A stretch of DNA of 45,992 nucleotides from positions 1 to 45,992 of the forward strand of contig JAQBYJ010000036.1 in the NCBI GenBank assembly GCA_027622555.1, read 5' to 3'. The stretch's first letter is position 1, and each line of letters opens with the position of its first letter. Position numbers and translations under genes: made by a program. The DNA is from Verrucomicrobiota bacterium. Lineage in GTDB: Bacteria > Verrucomicrobiota > Verrucomicrobiia > Opitutales > UBA2995. A model generated the notes under the pieces. That model was not told the origin of the DNA, did no database searches, and was given only the letters and a program-made list of their open reading frames with translations. Positions 33,751-43,814 of the stretch are shown here, piece by piece.

Positions 33751-33896
33751 CTGGCCAAAATTGAATGATAAAGTTTAATCTATCGCCCTTGGAAGATTGA
33801 TAACTATAATTGGTTAGAAGTAATATCTTTTTCCTTCCTTGAAAATCGGAAAGCCTAATTCTACACGAACAGGAGTTGTCCCTTTTACACCTAAAG

Positions 33897-36146
33897 ATGA
33901 AAATATTTTATACGAAATTGCTTCCATTGTTGCTCATCGCTGCGGTGTGGGTGTCGGTTATGGTTTTTGATGCCACCCGCGAGGATCTGCTCCCCAAGAT
34001 CGCTCCGTGGGAAGGAAGCTTACTCGATGGAACCGATCAGGATCCATTGCCTTTTGAGGCAATACCCGTTCATGGAGAGATTCCTTGGGATCAACCACTT
34101 GCTATGGTTCCTGTGCCTGGGATCGAAGGTGAGTTTTATGTCATCCTCGAGCGGGAAGGAGCCATTTGGTCGCTGAACGCAACTACAGGTGAGCGAACAT
34201 TGATGATAAAATTGGGAATTCCCGAAAGGTTGCCCTACAAGGTGGAAGGCGACCGATCGACGCTTGGAGCGCGCTTTCATCCCGATTTTCCCAAGACACC
34301 AGAATTCTATGTTCGATCTGCAGTAGAGACGGCGGAATCCGGCTACAATTGGTTGACGCGTTTTATGGTAGATCCATCTGATCCTCTCAAGCTCGATCCC
34401 GGGAAAGAGGAGTTAGTGCTGGAATGGGAAGCAATAGGGCATCGGGGTGGTGACCTCGATTTCGGCCCGGATGGGTATCTCTATATTTCAAGTGGCGATG
34501 GGAGCACTCCGGCTGATCCAAATAACGTCGGCCAGAAAACGGATAATCTTTTGGGATCGATTCTTCGTATTGATGTCAGCGGAAAAAATATGGGGCTGAA
34601 CTACCGAGTTCCTCAGGACAATCCTTGGGTCGGGGTCGACGGTATTCGCCCCGAAGTGTGGGCCTATGGTTTACGCAACCCCTGGCGAATGAGTTTTCGA
34701 CCTGGCACGAGTGAAATCTGGTTAGGAGACAACGGTGATGAACATTGGGAATTGGTGCAACGCGTCAAAGGAGGAGAGAATTTCGGGTGGAGTACATTCG
34801 AAGGAAGCCATCCTTTTCGTCCGAGTAATCCATTAGGCGGACCCAATAAAAATCTTACCATACCAGTGGTGGAGCAATCCCATCAAGTGTTACGTTCGGT
34901 TATTGGCGGTGTCTGGTATCAAGGCAGTCAGTTTCCTGAACTGAAGGGTCATTATATTTATGGCTGTTATTTAACGCAAAAACTCTGGGCGTTTTCCATG
35001 GAAGGTGAGCAGGTAGTTGGCTTGCGACGGATCGCTGATCTTGGCGGTCAGCTTGTCGCATTTTGCGAAGACCCCGATCGTGAGTTGTTAATCCTTGCTT
35101 ACGACAAAGGAATTTTTCGATTGCAGCGGTCACCTGTGCGAGATCTGAAACCCATTCCTGACAAGCTAAGCTTAACGGGGCTCTTCGAGTCGACCGCCAA
35201 CCACAAAGTCGCTTCAGGCTTTTTACCCTACGAAGTGAATCTGCCGGTATACTGGGATGGAGCCAAAGCAGAACGCTTTATGGCTATTCCCGAGGAGGAA
35301 ATTCTCATCCAGGCGATCCCAGCTGGTTTGCAAAAAGGTGATGAAGCCGCCATTCGGTCAACCGCTGGCCTCGATCGTTGGAGAGTGCCAACGCAATCAT
35401 TATTAATGCAGACCTTCTCTCTTGAAAACCGCCGAGTGGAGACGCAGGTTGCGATTAAGGACGGCGGTGAATGGCGCTACCTTTCTTACCGATGGAACGA
35501 GAAACAAACCGATGCGGATTTAGTTCCGGAGCAGGGTGAAGAAGTTGAGCTCGAGTTAAAGGGGGGGAAGCAACTCTGGCGGTTTCCTTCCAGGTCCGAA
35601 TGTATCGCTTGTCATACCCAGCGCGGAATGTTTGTGCTCGGGCTGACGCTTGCACAACTGAATCGTGAATTCGATTACAGTGCTCATGGAGGCGGAAACA
35701 TGAATCAGCTGGATGCCATTCGGAACCAATATTCATTTTCGAATAACAGGCAAATATCCAAGGTGGAAACATTGCCGATCATGCCTCAAGTATTCGACGA
35801 CTCGGTCCCTCTCGAAGAGCGTGCCCGAGCTTACCTGCATGTGAATTGTGCTCACTGTCACCGTGAAACAGGACTTGGAGGTCGAGCCTCTTTTGAGTTG
35901 TTGAACTGGCTGGCAAACGACCGGACAGGACTCATCAATGGTCGACCTTTAGTAGGCTTGCCAGGTATTCCGGCGAATGAAGCCAGACTGGTCGCTCCTG
36001 GTGATCCTGACCGATCCGAAATCTATCGTCGGATGACTTCAATTACCGTTGGTAAAATGCCATTGTTGGGAAATCATAACACGATCGATGAGTCTGGTGC
36101 CGAACTGATTCGTCAATGGATCGAGTCTATTCCTCCCGAGGATTAA
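33897..36146 (+). CDS. Exported PQQ-type sugar dehydrogenase fused to diheme cytochrome c domain
   Basis: From the ATG at 33897 (a TTG seven codons upstream is less likely) the protein has 749 residues. A basic N-terminus and hydrophobic segment (about 7-24) form a signal peptide or anchor. Residues of about 50-420 form a glucose/sorbosone-dehydrogenase six-bladed propeller with 'GHRGGDLDFGPDGYLY', 'YGLRNPWRMSF' and 'LGDNGDEHWE'. The rest resembles SO2930-type diheme cytochromes, with haem sites CIACH (569-573) and CAHCH (651-655) and a 'GKMPL' Met likely to be an axial ligand. It should oxidise sugars in the periplasm and pass electrons straight to its own haems. Confidence 0.88.
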   Translation: MKIFYTKLLPLLLIAAVWVSVMVFDATREDLLPKIAPWEGSLLDGTDQDPLPFEAIPVHGEIPWDQPLAMVPVPGIEGEFYVILEREGAIWSLNATTGERTLMIKLGIPERLPYKVEGDRSTLGARFHPDFPKTPEFYVRSAVETAESGYNWLTRFMVDPSDPLKLDPGKEELVLEWEAIGHRGGDLDFGPDGYLYISSGDGSTPADPNNVGQKTDNLLGSILRIDVSGKNMGLNYRVPQDNPWVGVDGIRPEVWAYGLRNPWRMSFRPGTSEIWLGDNGDEHWELVQRVKGGENFGWSTFEGSHPFRPSNPLGGPNKNLTIPVVEQSHQVLRSVIGGVWYQGSQFPELKGHYIYGCYLTQKLWAFSMEGEQVVGLRRIADLGGQLVAFCEDPDRELLILAYDKGIFRLQRSPVRDLKPIPDKLSLTGLFESTANHKVASGFLPYEVNLPVYWDGAKAERFMAIPEEEILIQAIPAGLQKGDEAAIRSTAGLDRWRVPTQSLLMQTFSLENRRVETQVAIKDGGEWRYLSYRWNEKQTDADLVPEQGEEVELELKGGKQLWRFPSRSECIACHTQRGMFVLGLTLAQLNREFDYSAHGGGNMNQLDAIRNQYSFSNNRQISKVETLPIMPQVFDDSVPLEERARAYLHVNCAHCHRETGLGGRASFELLNWLANDRTGLINGRPLVGLPGIPANEARLVAPGDPDRSEIYRRMTSITVGKMPLLGNHNTIDESGAELIRQWIESIPPED

Positions 36147-36335
36147 AGGGCAAAAACCGGAAACTTAAATCTGTCGAAATTATTTTGTATCGGACTGGCT
36201 TACATTCCCTCTGAGTCCGTAGCGTCCCACCTAAGACTCGTTTCACTCGATCAGAACCTGGCCACTTTTAACTTGTAATTCCCCGTGGTCTCTTTCGCGG
36301 GGTCGGTGACTGATAGGAAGTTTGAGCATTCGAAA

Positions 36336-36401
36336 TCGGCAGCGAGCTACCTCCTGCAGTTGTATTTGCGATACGAAATGTAGGAGGTAGCTTGCTGCCG
36401 A
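36336..36401. repeat. REP-like inverted repeat (type B)
   Basis: TCGGCAGCGAGCTACCTCCT, continuing GCAG, and TGTAGGAGGTAGCTTGCTGC, continuing CGA, form a 23-bp stem with two mismatches. The arms match those at 8584-8649 almost exactly, 28 kb away, while the loops differ. Confidence 0.85.
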
Positions 36402-36666
36402 GCATACCATTAAGGATGTCCGCTCAGTCTTTTGGAGAGAGTGAAAATGATAAGTAGAAAGCAAACATCTGGTGGGATGTTTTAAGCCTTTCATACCCTA
36501 TGGTCTGCCACAGGGTTTTGATTGATCATTAATTTCCGGGAGTGATTTTGAAAGGTGTCAAAACCTGAGCTACCGGATCCAACGAATTCCCATTGGCGAG
36601 TCGATGGTCTTTCCGCACAGAATTCTTTGGGCTGATTCACTACAGAAAAAGTCACTTCCCTCCTTT

Positions 36667-36742
36667 TGTAGGAGACATAAGCAACTTTAGTCGCGACCCG
36701 TAGGTTTTTGATTTACAAGTCGCTAATAAATTTGCTCCTACA
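36667..36742. repeat. REP-like inverted repeat (type C-like)
   Basis: TGTAGGAGACATAAGCAACT, continuing TTAGTCGCGA, faces an inverted unit whose complement reads TGTAGGAGCAAATTTATTAG, continuing CGACTTGT. The TGTAGGAG heads and the TTAGTCGC/TTAGCGAC ends are shared; the stems between are diverged. Confidence 0.7.
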
Positions 36743-36900
36743 CTTTGGCCATACTTTCGTTTCTGAAATCATTTGTACCGAAGTCTTGACTGACAACGAA
36801 GTGAAAAGCAATCACACCCCTCATTTCCAATTTGTGTTCGGAGTGCTTGTTCTATTCCTTCAAATGTGTTTGAGTTTGGCGACTTTTCTCCTTCCCCGTT

Positions 36901-38370
36901 ATGAAAATCAATTCCTGTCTTTGTGTCCTAATCGCAGCCTCCATGGGGTTTTCTTCTGTTGAGAAAATCCAAGCGGCCGAACAAGCTAACATTCTGTTTA
37001 TCGCGGCAGACGATTTGCGGACGGATTTGAATTGCTATGGGCAGACGCACGTCATCACTCCAAATTTCGATCGCTTGGCAGGAGAGGGAATGATCTTTGA
37101 TCGCGCATACTGCCAGCAGGCGGTTTGTCACCCATCACGAGCCAGTCTGATGACGGGTAAGCTTCCCGATACCATTGGAGTAACCAGTTTATATACAGAT
37201 CTGAGGATTGCTGCTCCGGATGTTCTGACCATACCTCAGCACTTTCGTAAGCATGGCTACGTAGCGGAATCATTTGGAAAAATATTCCACAGTGGTCACG
37301 GTCACCATGGAGATCCCGGATCGTGGTCAGTACCGCCTCATCGGTTTGGTGATGGTCAGCAATACATGCTTGAAGAGAATCGCCAAACCAAAGCGCTCAA
37401 TCGGGAGAAATTGGCTAAAGCGGAAAAAGCAGGAAAGTCTCTCGGAGGTCCGAAAAATGGTCCCGCATTTGAGTGTGCTCCGGATCCGAATTCGGAATAC
37501 AGTGACGGAACCATGATGGAAAACGCGCGTGCAGGTCTGAAACGATTGGCTGCCGGTTCGCAGTCCTTTTTCCTCGCTGTTGGATTTTCTAAGCCCCATC
37601 TACCATTCAATGCACCAGAAGAGTTCTGGGAATTGTACGACAGAGAAGAGATTAAGCTGCCTGGTAATCCCTATCCGCCTAAAGACGTTCCCGATTACGC
37701 CCTGCATACCAATGGCGAATTGCGTTCCTACTCGGGCGTGCCCCAGAAGGGAGATATCCCCGACGAACTGACTCTGGAGCTGCGTCATGGATATTACGCG
37801 TGTGTAAGCTATATCGACAGTTTGCTTGGAGATCTTTTGCACGACCTGGATACTTTGGGTCTACGTGAGAACACCATCATCGTCTTTTGGTCCGATCACG
37901 GTTTCAAATTGGGAGAACACTCCCTCTGGCACAAGCACACCAATTTCGAATTGGATTGCCGCGTCCCGTTTATGATTTCCGCTCCGGGATACCGCACCGG
38001 ACAACGGACGGGATCATTGGTCGAGCTGCTGGACATTTTCCCCACGCTTTGCGACTTGGCCGGTCTGCCTATTCCTGACGATCTGGACGGAACCAGTTTG
38101 ATGTCTATTCTCAAGAATCCGGAAACATCGGTCAGGCCATTCGCCCGGAGTCAGTATCCGCGAGGTAACAACGTCATGGGTTATGCGATAAAGACCGACC
38201 GTTTCCGGTATGTGGAATGGAAGGACACGTCTTCCGGTAAAGTCCTGGCTCAGGAGTTGTATGACCACTTCATCGATGGTCAGGAAAACGTGAACCAGGC
38301 TGGTAATCCCAGTTATCGATCAGAAATTGAAAAGGCGGCCAGGTATCTACGAGAATCGAAGGTTCGCTAG
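36901..38370 (+). CDS. Exported sulfatase, iduronate-2-sulfatase-like
   Basis: A 489-residue type I sulfatase with a signal peptide (about residues 1-26). The metal-binding 'IAADDLR' contributes Asp37 and Asp38. The formylglycine site C-H-P-S-R (Cys76, Pro78, Arg80) in 'YCQQAVCHPSRASLMTGK' is intact. 'HFRKHGYVAESFGKIFHSGH' and 'FWSDHGFKLGEHSLWHKH' complete the active site. The pattern fits iduronate-2-sulfatase-like members that desulfate algal or animal polysaccharides outside the cytoplasm. The Cys must be converted by a maturase that is not encoded here. No clear Shine-Dalgarno precedes the ATG. Confidence 0.93.
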   Translation: MKINSCLCVLIAASMGFSSVEKIQAAEQANILFIAADDLRTDLNCYGQTHVITPNFDRLAGEGMIFDRAYCQQAVCHPSRASLMTGKLPDTIGVTSLYTDLRIAAPDVLTIPQHFRKHGYVAESFGKIFHSGHGHHGDPGSWSVPPHRFGDGQQYMLEENRQTKALNREKLAKAEKAGKSLGGPKNGPAFECAPDPNSEYSDGTMMENARAGLKRLAAGSQSFFLAVGFSKPHLPFNAPEEFWELYDREEIKLPGNPYPPKDVPDYALHTNGELRSYSGVPQKGDIPDELTLELRHGYYACVSYIDSLLGDLLHDLDTLGLRENTIIVFWSDHGFKLGEHSLWHKHTNFELDCRVPFMISAPGYRTGQRTGSLVELLDIFPTLCDLAGLPIPDDLDGTSLMSILKNPETSVRPFARSQYPRGNNVMGYAIKTDRFRYVEWKDTSSGKVLAQELYDHFIDGQENVNQAGNPSYRSEIEKAARYLRESKVR

Positions 38371-38465
38371 TAGTTGGAAACAACAGTGACTAACCTGTGT
38401 AAAATGATTGCTGAATACTGAGATCGATTAGCGGGAATTCCTGTATTCATCTTTACCTTGAAAAA

Positions 38466-40820
38466 TCAGAACAACCACGGCCGCGCTTGCTTAATAGCGA
38501 GGTTTCCTTCTGCGGTTATCTTATACTCGATTTCCATCGCAAACCGCTCTTCAGGTGGTGGATTATAAAGCAACTTAAACTTGTCGTGGATGGTTTCAAG
38601 ATAGGACCTGAGCTGATCGATATGTTCCTGGCTCATCAGAAGTTGACCAGATGGGACCTGGTTTGAAAAGCGTACGACCGTAAAGTAGTTGGAATCGTCG
38701 GCATTTAGGAGAATCTCCTCAGGAACCGATTGTGCTTCGGGATTCGTTACCAGATCCTCACCGATCTGTGTATTCAAGTAATAGTTACCCGTTGTCTGGT
38801 AAATGGGATCATCGCTTACGGCTACACCATTGGATTTTTCATCACTGAAGTTGGGATGGAGTAAAACGCCCATTGCGGCCTCAAACTGATCGATGCGATA
38901 AAAGTCCCTCTCTTCGTAGGCACGGAAGTTCCATAGGCTGGCGAATACCTGCTTAATCGACTTTGATAGATGGCCTTCATACGGATGATGCGTGAACGAA
39001 TCATAGAGACCGGCACCACTAAAACCAGGCAGGTCTTCGTTGTTTGTACTGGACCGACACCGAATGGCAGTTCCTTCAGGAAACGAAAGTTGCAGAGCCG
39101 ACAACTCATCGATCATCCACCCAGGCATGAGTCCATCTTCCACGACCTCTCTGAAATCAGTTAACATGGAGATTCGCATATCTACGCTGGCAATAAAGTC
39201 CGGATTTTCTAACATGGACATCACCTGAGTGTAGAAGTCGTTATACTTCATAAACTCATCGTAGAAATAGAACGGCAGAGCAAATCCGTCCGGAATTACT
39301 CCTTCCGGAAACCCAAAAGTTCTTAAGGTGGCCACATTGGCAGCTTTTACTCCAAAGGCATCCAAATCAGTGAATCCAACATCCGATAGAGGACGAAACG
39401 CGGTTATCGAAAGGTTGCGGTCTGGAACCTGAGGTTCGGTTGGACGGAGGTCTTCAAAATGTGCGTTTACTTCTTCCAAAGTTGCTTCACGAATATCATA
39501 TCCATCAATCCGCACATTGAAATAGACATAATTTCCTATTAGATCCTGAATCACCTGATCGTTCAATGCACCCGGAATGTAGGCATTGGGAACTCCATCC
39601 TGAATCGCACGAAGGTTGACGTGAGAGAGCGGTGTTTGAGCAACAGTCGTAATTACCCCAGCGACGCGAGGTAGTTCATTTGGCAAGGTATCGTAGACCA
39701 CCAAATCTCTGGTGGTTGGGCGATCATTCAGTCCCATTATCCGCAATAACCCAAAGCCTTCTGCTATATTAAGTGGGATATAATTTACCCCCAGGAATAA
39801 ATCACCTTCGAGCAAGATTGGAATCCGCGAGGCATCGTAGAGCTCTTTTTCTTGCCAATATAGAGGGAGGGCTGCGTTGGGCATCGGGAAGTAAGAAAAA
39901 TTATTCTCAAGAAGAGGCATGTTTTTGGCCAGAATCTCGTGGCCAAACTGAACATCCTCAAACGAGTAAGAATCGTTCGGTTCAAATTCAAAACGATAGA
40001 TGCCGGTTCCTCCGTCTGCGCGAGCCAGCTTAGGATGATAAATTATTTCTCCCCGCATTTGACCAAGAGTACCTCTGGGAGGGAGACCGACCGCAGTCGC
40101 AAAACGACCATGCGCCCTGTGCGTATTCGTATTCATAAAGAAAACATATGGCTTATCGGTATGAGCATCTATGATATAGAACTTTACGAATTCCAACTCC
40201 CTCAGGTGAGTATCAATTAAAACGTCTAAGCCCTGATAAGAAAGCTGACTAAACGTTTTCTGATCGGGGATCGAGTTTCTTCCATCGTTGATACCGACCT
40301 CAAACGCAGGATTGAGAGGTGCCCTGGCTCCATTGACGGACGCCAGCAATTCGGATACATCGTTTAAACCGTCGTTGTCCAAATCTCCGGGGTTACTCCT
40401 GTCGAACTGCGCAACTCTATAATACCCGGCCTTAGGATGAATCCCCAACGGTTCAGTTATCACTGTAGTTCCTTCTTGGCCGAGGTACATGGATACCGGT
40501 ACTTCATTTTTAATGTCACTCAGGGAGCGACTTAAATACAGCACGTAATAATGCTCCGTAGTTGAAGAAACTTCCAAGCGAATCCGCTTGTCATCTCCAA
40601 TGGAGGCACTTTTTACAACCAGAAGCTCAGGCTCCTGGGCGGACAAATCGTGAAGTGCAATAAAAAGCATGCACAACGCAACCACGCAGGCTACGGATCT
40701 TCTATAAAAGCTTCCTGGACCAAAGCCTTTTAAAGTTAAACCCATCCAGCATGGAAAAGAATCAGATGCATGGCGACCTCTACGATCAAGAGTGATTGAA
40801 GTGCCAGGCCCAGTATACAT
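38466..40820 (-). CDS. Predicted exported PEP-synthase/glucan-water-dikinase-like protein
   Basis: A 784-residue frame (ATG 40820); the ATG at 40745 (codon 26) may be the true start, leaving a signal peptide ([22 protein letters not shown], ending near 61). A beta-rich domain with a calcium-type [13 protein letters not shown] loop (147-159) follows. Residues 385-415 resemble a phosphohistidine swivel domain, with His400 in [10 protein letters not shown], close to the LSHVSxRA site of plant glucan, water dikinases. A C-terminal ATP-grasp (about 485-784) has [32 protein letters not shown] (588-609) and a final EIEY...IKQARPW. Swivel-before-ATP-grasp is the dikinase order, not that of PEP synthase. 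Substrate and phosphate donor outside the cytoplasm are unknown. Confidence 0.8.
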   Translation of the reverse strand: MYTGPGTSITLDRRGRHASDSFPCWMGLTLKGFGPGSFYRRSVACVVALCMLFIALHDLSAQEPELLVVKSASIGDDKRIRLEVSSTTEHYYVLYLSRSLSDIKNEVPVSMYLGQEGTTVITEPLGIHPKAGYYRVAQFDRSNPGDLDNDGLNDVSELLASVNGARAPLNPAFEVGINDGRNSIPDQKTFSQLSYQGLDVLIDTHLRELEFVKFYIIDAHTDKPYVFFMNTNTHRAHGRFATAVGLPPRGTLGQMRGEIIYHPKLARADGGTGIYRFEFEPNDSYSFEDVQFGHEILAKNMPLLENNFSYFPMPNAALPLYWQEKELYDASRIPILLEGDLFLGVNYIPLNIAEGFGLLRIMGLNDRPTTRDLVVYDTLPNELPRVAGVITTVAQTPLSHVNLRAIQDGVPNAYIPGALNDQVIQDLIGNYVYFNVRIDGYDIREATLEEVNAHFEDLRPTEPQVPDRNLSITAFRPLSDVGFTDLDAFGVKAANVATLRTFGFPEGVIPDGFALPFYFYDEFMKYNDFYTQVMSMLENPDFIASVDMRISMLTDFREVVEDGLMPGWMIDELSALQLSFPEGTAIRCRSSTNNEDLPGFSGAGLYDSFTHHPYEGHLSKSIKQVFASLWNFRAYEERDFYRIDQFEAAMGVLLHPNFSDEKSNGVAVSDDPIYQTTGNYYLNTQIGEDLVTNPEAQSVPEEILLNADDSNYFTVVRFSNQVPSGQLLMSQEHIDQLRSYLETIHDKFKLLYNPPPEERFAMEIEYKITAEGNLAIKQARPWLF

Positions 40821-41019
40821 TTAATAAGATCTGATTTAATTCTTCGTTGTTGAACAGTAAAAGCGTCTCGTACATTTCTAGTATAAAAAGAACATGCTCC
40901 TGACAATTTTTTATAACGGAGAAAGCTGTAACTCGGTTTCATTTTTGTCCGTTTGATCAAAAAAAGGATAGTTGATTGAATCTCCCTAACTTAACGGTCC
41001 TGCTACTGATTGAAGCACA
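40821..41019. promoter_or_regulatory. Divergent promoter region of the dikinase-like and lamin-tail operons
   Basis: These 199 bp separate the start codons of two divergent transcription units and must hold both promoters. The segment is A+T-rich, with several TTGA-type and TATA-like boxes but no pair near consensus and no clear operator. Shared regulation of the two sides is plausible from position alone. Confidence 0.4.
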
Positions 41020-42993
41020 TTGGAAATTATAGAAATAACTTTAAGGCATTTCAAAACGCTCAAGAAAACTTCGGTCTGGATACTGTTTGGTTATGTTTTC
41101 CCGGTTTATGTGGGATTTGCAGCAGGAGGGATCCGTATTACAGAAATTATGTACCATCCGCTAGACGGTGACGGCATTGATGATACAGAGCTGGAATTTA
41201 TTGAGATCAAAAACATAACTGAGGCACCGGTAGATCTGTCGGTCGCATCTTTCACTGATGGTGTGAATTTTACCTTCGGGCCGAACAGCATTCTGGGAGC
41301 GGGAGGGTATTGGATTTTTGTTTCCAACTTCGAAGCGTTTACCGCTCGTTATCCGGGCGTAACGGTGAAAGGAGAATATACCGGCCAACTGAACAACTCT
41401 GGTGAAACCCTGGAGCTGAGTGACAGAAATGGCGTTTTGTTGGAAGCGGTAAACTATGGGGATATGAGCCCTTGGCCACCGGAAGCTGATGGAGGTGGAA
41501 AATCCCTGGTTAAACGTAATGAAACAGCGATCCCACTTTCCCCGAACGATTCGTTAGCCTGGAGAGCCAGTTTCAACACCCATGGATCTCCCGGAGAGGA
41601 GGATCCCGCACCACTTCCAGGAGATATTCTCGTAAACGAGGTGTTGCCGCATACCGATCTACCGCAGGTAGATTCCATCGAGCTTTATAACCCGACCCAG
41701 ACCCCTGTCGATATCAGCGGCTGGTATATTAGCGATGATTTGGGCGAAGCAAAAAAATACCGGATACCCGACACAACACTTATTCTAGGTGGAGGATACT
41801 TGGTATTCACAGAGACCGAGTTCGCAGCAGAGGCTCAAGGAGATTCCAGCTTCCGGTTCAATAGTCATGGTGACTCAGCTTGGCTGGTCTCTGCCGATGG
41901 CGCTGGTAACCTCACTGGATACACTCACGGCTTCGCGTTTGGAGCTTCGGCCAATGGAGTATCTTTCAGCCGTTATCTTGATTCGGAAGGTATCGAAATC
42001 TTTACCGCTGCGGACACCGTGACATTGGGCAGTGAAAACTCGCCGCCCTTGATTGGCCCCATTGTGATCAACGAGCTCTTGTACAAACAAGGATCAACCG
42101 GTACCGAGTTTCTTGAATTGATAAATGTGACTGATGAAGCCGTACCGCTTTTTGATCCTGATAATCCTCAAAACCTATGGCGTATTAATGGTTTGGGATT
42201 CGAATTTCCTGGCGGTGTTGTTGTTCAGCCGAAGCAGGTCGTTATCGTAGCCAATGTAGAACCGACGGAGTTTCAGGCTGAATATAGTATGCCCATCGGA
42301 GTGCTATTATTCGGACCCTTTGCTGGTAGCCTCGATAATGCAGGTGAACGAATAACCATTCAGCGACCTGATAAGCCAGATGTACTGGAAGGTGGAGAGA
42401 TATTTGTTCCCTATATCGCTGTGGATTCCGTGCGTTATGAAGTCGATCTACCCTGGCCAGTGCCTGATCAAGGTTCCAGCATCGAGAAGATCGGCCGCCA
42501 TCTTTTCGGACAAGAACCTGACAACTGGCAACTTAGCCTGTTGCAGGCAGGCTCACCTGGAATGGCTCAGGATTTGGATTTTTCGACCTGGTTAAGAATG
42601 CACTTTATCGATTCGGAAATCGAGTCTGGATTGGTAGGCTTTGAAGAGGATTTCGACGGAGATGGAGTTCTCAATTTCTGGGAGTATGCTTTTGGCTTGA
42701 ATCCACGCATGTTTCAATCGGCTATAAGCGCAAGGAGCCTGATCGTCGCAGAGTCTGGAAATCAATATCCTGCAATCGCATTCAGGCAACTGATCCAATC
42801 GGATGATCTTATCTACCAAATACAGGAATCTACCGATCTTCTTGTCTGGAACGATGCTACAGATTATCTACAATCCAGCTCGGCGAACAATGGAGACGGA
42901 ACATTGTCTGTTGTGCTTCGTGCTCCAGACCCTTTGGTATCACCGGGTGTTTGGTTCCAACGTCTAAAAATCTTTCTATCAGAACTAAACTAG
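41020..42993 (+). CDS. Exported protein with three lamin-tail domains
   Basis: A 657-residue protein starting at TTG 41020, with a signal peptide (about 13-36). Three lamin-tail domains follow: near 37-160 ('IRITEIMYHP', 'ELEFIEIKNIT'), 200-320 ('GDILVNEVLPHT', 'DSIELYNPT') and 343-475 ('GPIVINELLYKQ', 'TEFLELINVT'). Then comes a calcium-type loop ('DFDGDGVLNFWEYAFGLNP', about 546-564) and a beta-rich C-terminal domain of the kind found on many verrucomicrobial exported proteins. Lamin-tail domains often accompany CotH kinases in bacteria; no CotH motif is present here. It is probably a surface scaffold or substrate for the VTC/DUF4956 proteins encoded directly downstream (4 bp gap). Confidence 0.85.
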   Translation: MEIIEITLRHFKTLKKTSVWILFGYVFPVYVGFAAGGIRITEIMYHPLDGDGIDDTELEFIEIKNITEAPVDLSVASFTDGVNFTFGPNSILGAGGYWIFVSNFEAFTARYPGVTVKGEYTGQLNNSGETLELSDRNGVLLEAVNYGDMSPWPPEADGGGKSLVKRNETAIPLSPNDSLAWRASFNTHGSPGEEDPAPLPGDILVNEVLPHTDLPQVDSIELYNPTQTPVDISGWYISDDLGEAKKYRIPDTTLILGGGYLVFTETEFAAEAQGDSSFRFNSHGDSAWLVSADGAGNLTGYTHGFAFGASANGVSFSRYLDSEGIEIFTAADTVTLGSENSPPLIGPIVINELLYKQGSTGTEFLELINVTDEAVPLFDPDNPQNLWRINGLGFEFPGGVVVQPKQVVIVANVEPTEFQAEYSMPIGVLLFGPFAGSLDNAGERITIQRPDKPDVLEGGEIFVPYIAVDSVRYEVDLPWPVPDQGSSIEKIGRHLFGQEPDNWQLSLLQAGSPGMAQDLDFSTWLRMHFIDSEIESGLVGFEEDFDGDGVLNFWEYAFGLNPRMFQSAISARSLIVAESGNQYPAIAFRQLIQSDDLIYQIQESTDLLVWNDATDYLQSSSANNGDGTLSVVLRAPDPLVSPGVWFQRLKIFLSELN

Positions 42994-42997
42994 AAAA

Positions 42998-43807
42998 ATG
43001 GTACAGAGATTGAAGCTTATAGACCAACCCCTCCGAGTTCGCCACGAGCTTAAGTATATTATTCCTTCGGACAAAGCGGAGGAGATTCGCAATTACATAC
43101 AAATAGTTTGTGATCCAGATCCATTCGCTAAAGGAGATCCTCCCATCTACAAAGTTTCAACCATGCAGCTCGATTCGCCCAATCTGGCGCTTCATCTCGC
43201 AAAAGATAGAAAACAGAAGACCCGGTTTAAACTTCGAGTTCGCACGTACGATTATGACTCGAATGGGACAGTGTTTTTTGAGGTTAAAAGAAAAGAAGAT
43301 CGGTTTATTAGAAAAACGCGTTCGCGGGTACCTATTCAGGACTATTCAGAGCGCTTGTTCGAAAAGCCTTTTGTCATTCCTCACTTCCGGGATGACGACG
43401 AGTATCTGAACCATTATGAGTTTCTCCGCTTAATGAAAATGGCCGACGCGCGGCCCATGGTGCATATTCAGTATGAGCGTGAGTCGTGGATTGGTCAGTC
43501 CAATCCAGATATTCGAATAACCATGGATCGAAATATCCGCTACCGCCGTGCAGAAGGATATAAACTGTTTGATGGTAATGAAAAGGGTTGGCGGGCGATG
43601 GATAGTGAAACGGCCCTCAGACGTTCCTTTGGAGGAGTCATTCTGGAAATTAAATCACCCGGTTATATTTCATCCTGGATATTTTCTTTGGTAAGGAACT
43701 TCGATCTTCAACGAACCGGGTTCTGCAAATACTCGACTGCTATGCGACTCGAGTCGCTCTTCTCTGGACAAACTTATACCGTCGGTTCTGAAAGGTGTAA
43801 TTATTAA
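42998..43807 (+). CDS. VTC-domain polyphosphate polymerase
   Basis: A 269-residue single VTC domain, the catalytic tunnel domain of yeast Vtc4 and its bacterial relatives. Basic and acidic strands lining the tunnel are visible: 'RHELKYIIP' (14-22), 'FKLRVRTY' (77-84), 'FFEVKRK' (93-99), 'YERES' and 'VILEIKSPG'. The family makes inorganic polyphosphate from ATP, or builds/binds polyphosphate. No membrane span is present, so it probably works with the DUF4956 membrane protein 7 bp downstream. The gene starts 4 bp after the lamin-tail gene. Confidence 0.88.
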   Translation: MVQRLKLIDQPLRVRHELKYIIPSDKAEEIRNYIQIVCDPDPFAKGDPPIYKVSTMQLDSPNLALHLAKDRKQKTRFKLRVRTYDYDSNGTVFFEVKRKEDRFIRKTRSRVPIQDYSERLFEKPFVIPHFRDDDEYLNHYEFLRLMKMADARPMVHIQYERESWIGQSNPDIRITMDRNIRYRRAEGYKLFDGNEKGWRAMDSETALRRSFGGVILEIKSPGYISSWIFSLVRNFDLQRTGFCKYSTAMRLESLFSGQTYTVGSERCNY

Positions 43808-43814
43808 TTAAAGT

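Larger units (their letters stand above)
36147..36900. other. 754-bp intergenic region with two REP-like elements
   Basis: This lies between the sugar dehydrogenase and the sulfatase, both on the plus strand. It holds a type B palindrome (36336-36401) and a type C-like one (36667-36742). Small inverted stretches (CCCCG...CGGGG near 36281-36303; TTTTGA...TCAAAA near 36546-36564) may be transcription ends. No convincing gene is seen; the sulfatase promoter is presumably in the last 150 bp. Confidence 0.5.

Noticed and set aside
36243-36494. 83-residue minus-strand frame in the sulfatase upstream region
   Set aside because: It is translated across the type B palindrome and has no family features or ribosome site.
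41020-42993. CotH kinase in the lamin-tail protein
   Set aside because: CotH often accompanies lamin-tail and VTC genes, but no kinase motifs were found; only repeated lamin-tail domains and a beta-rich C-terminus.
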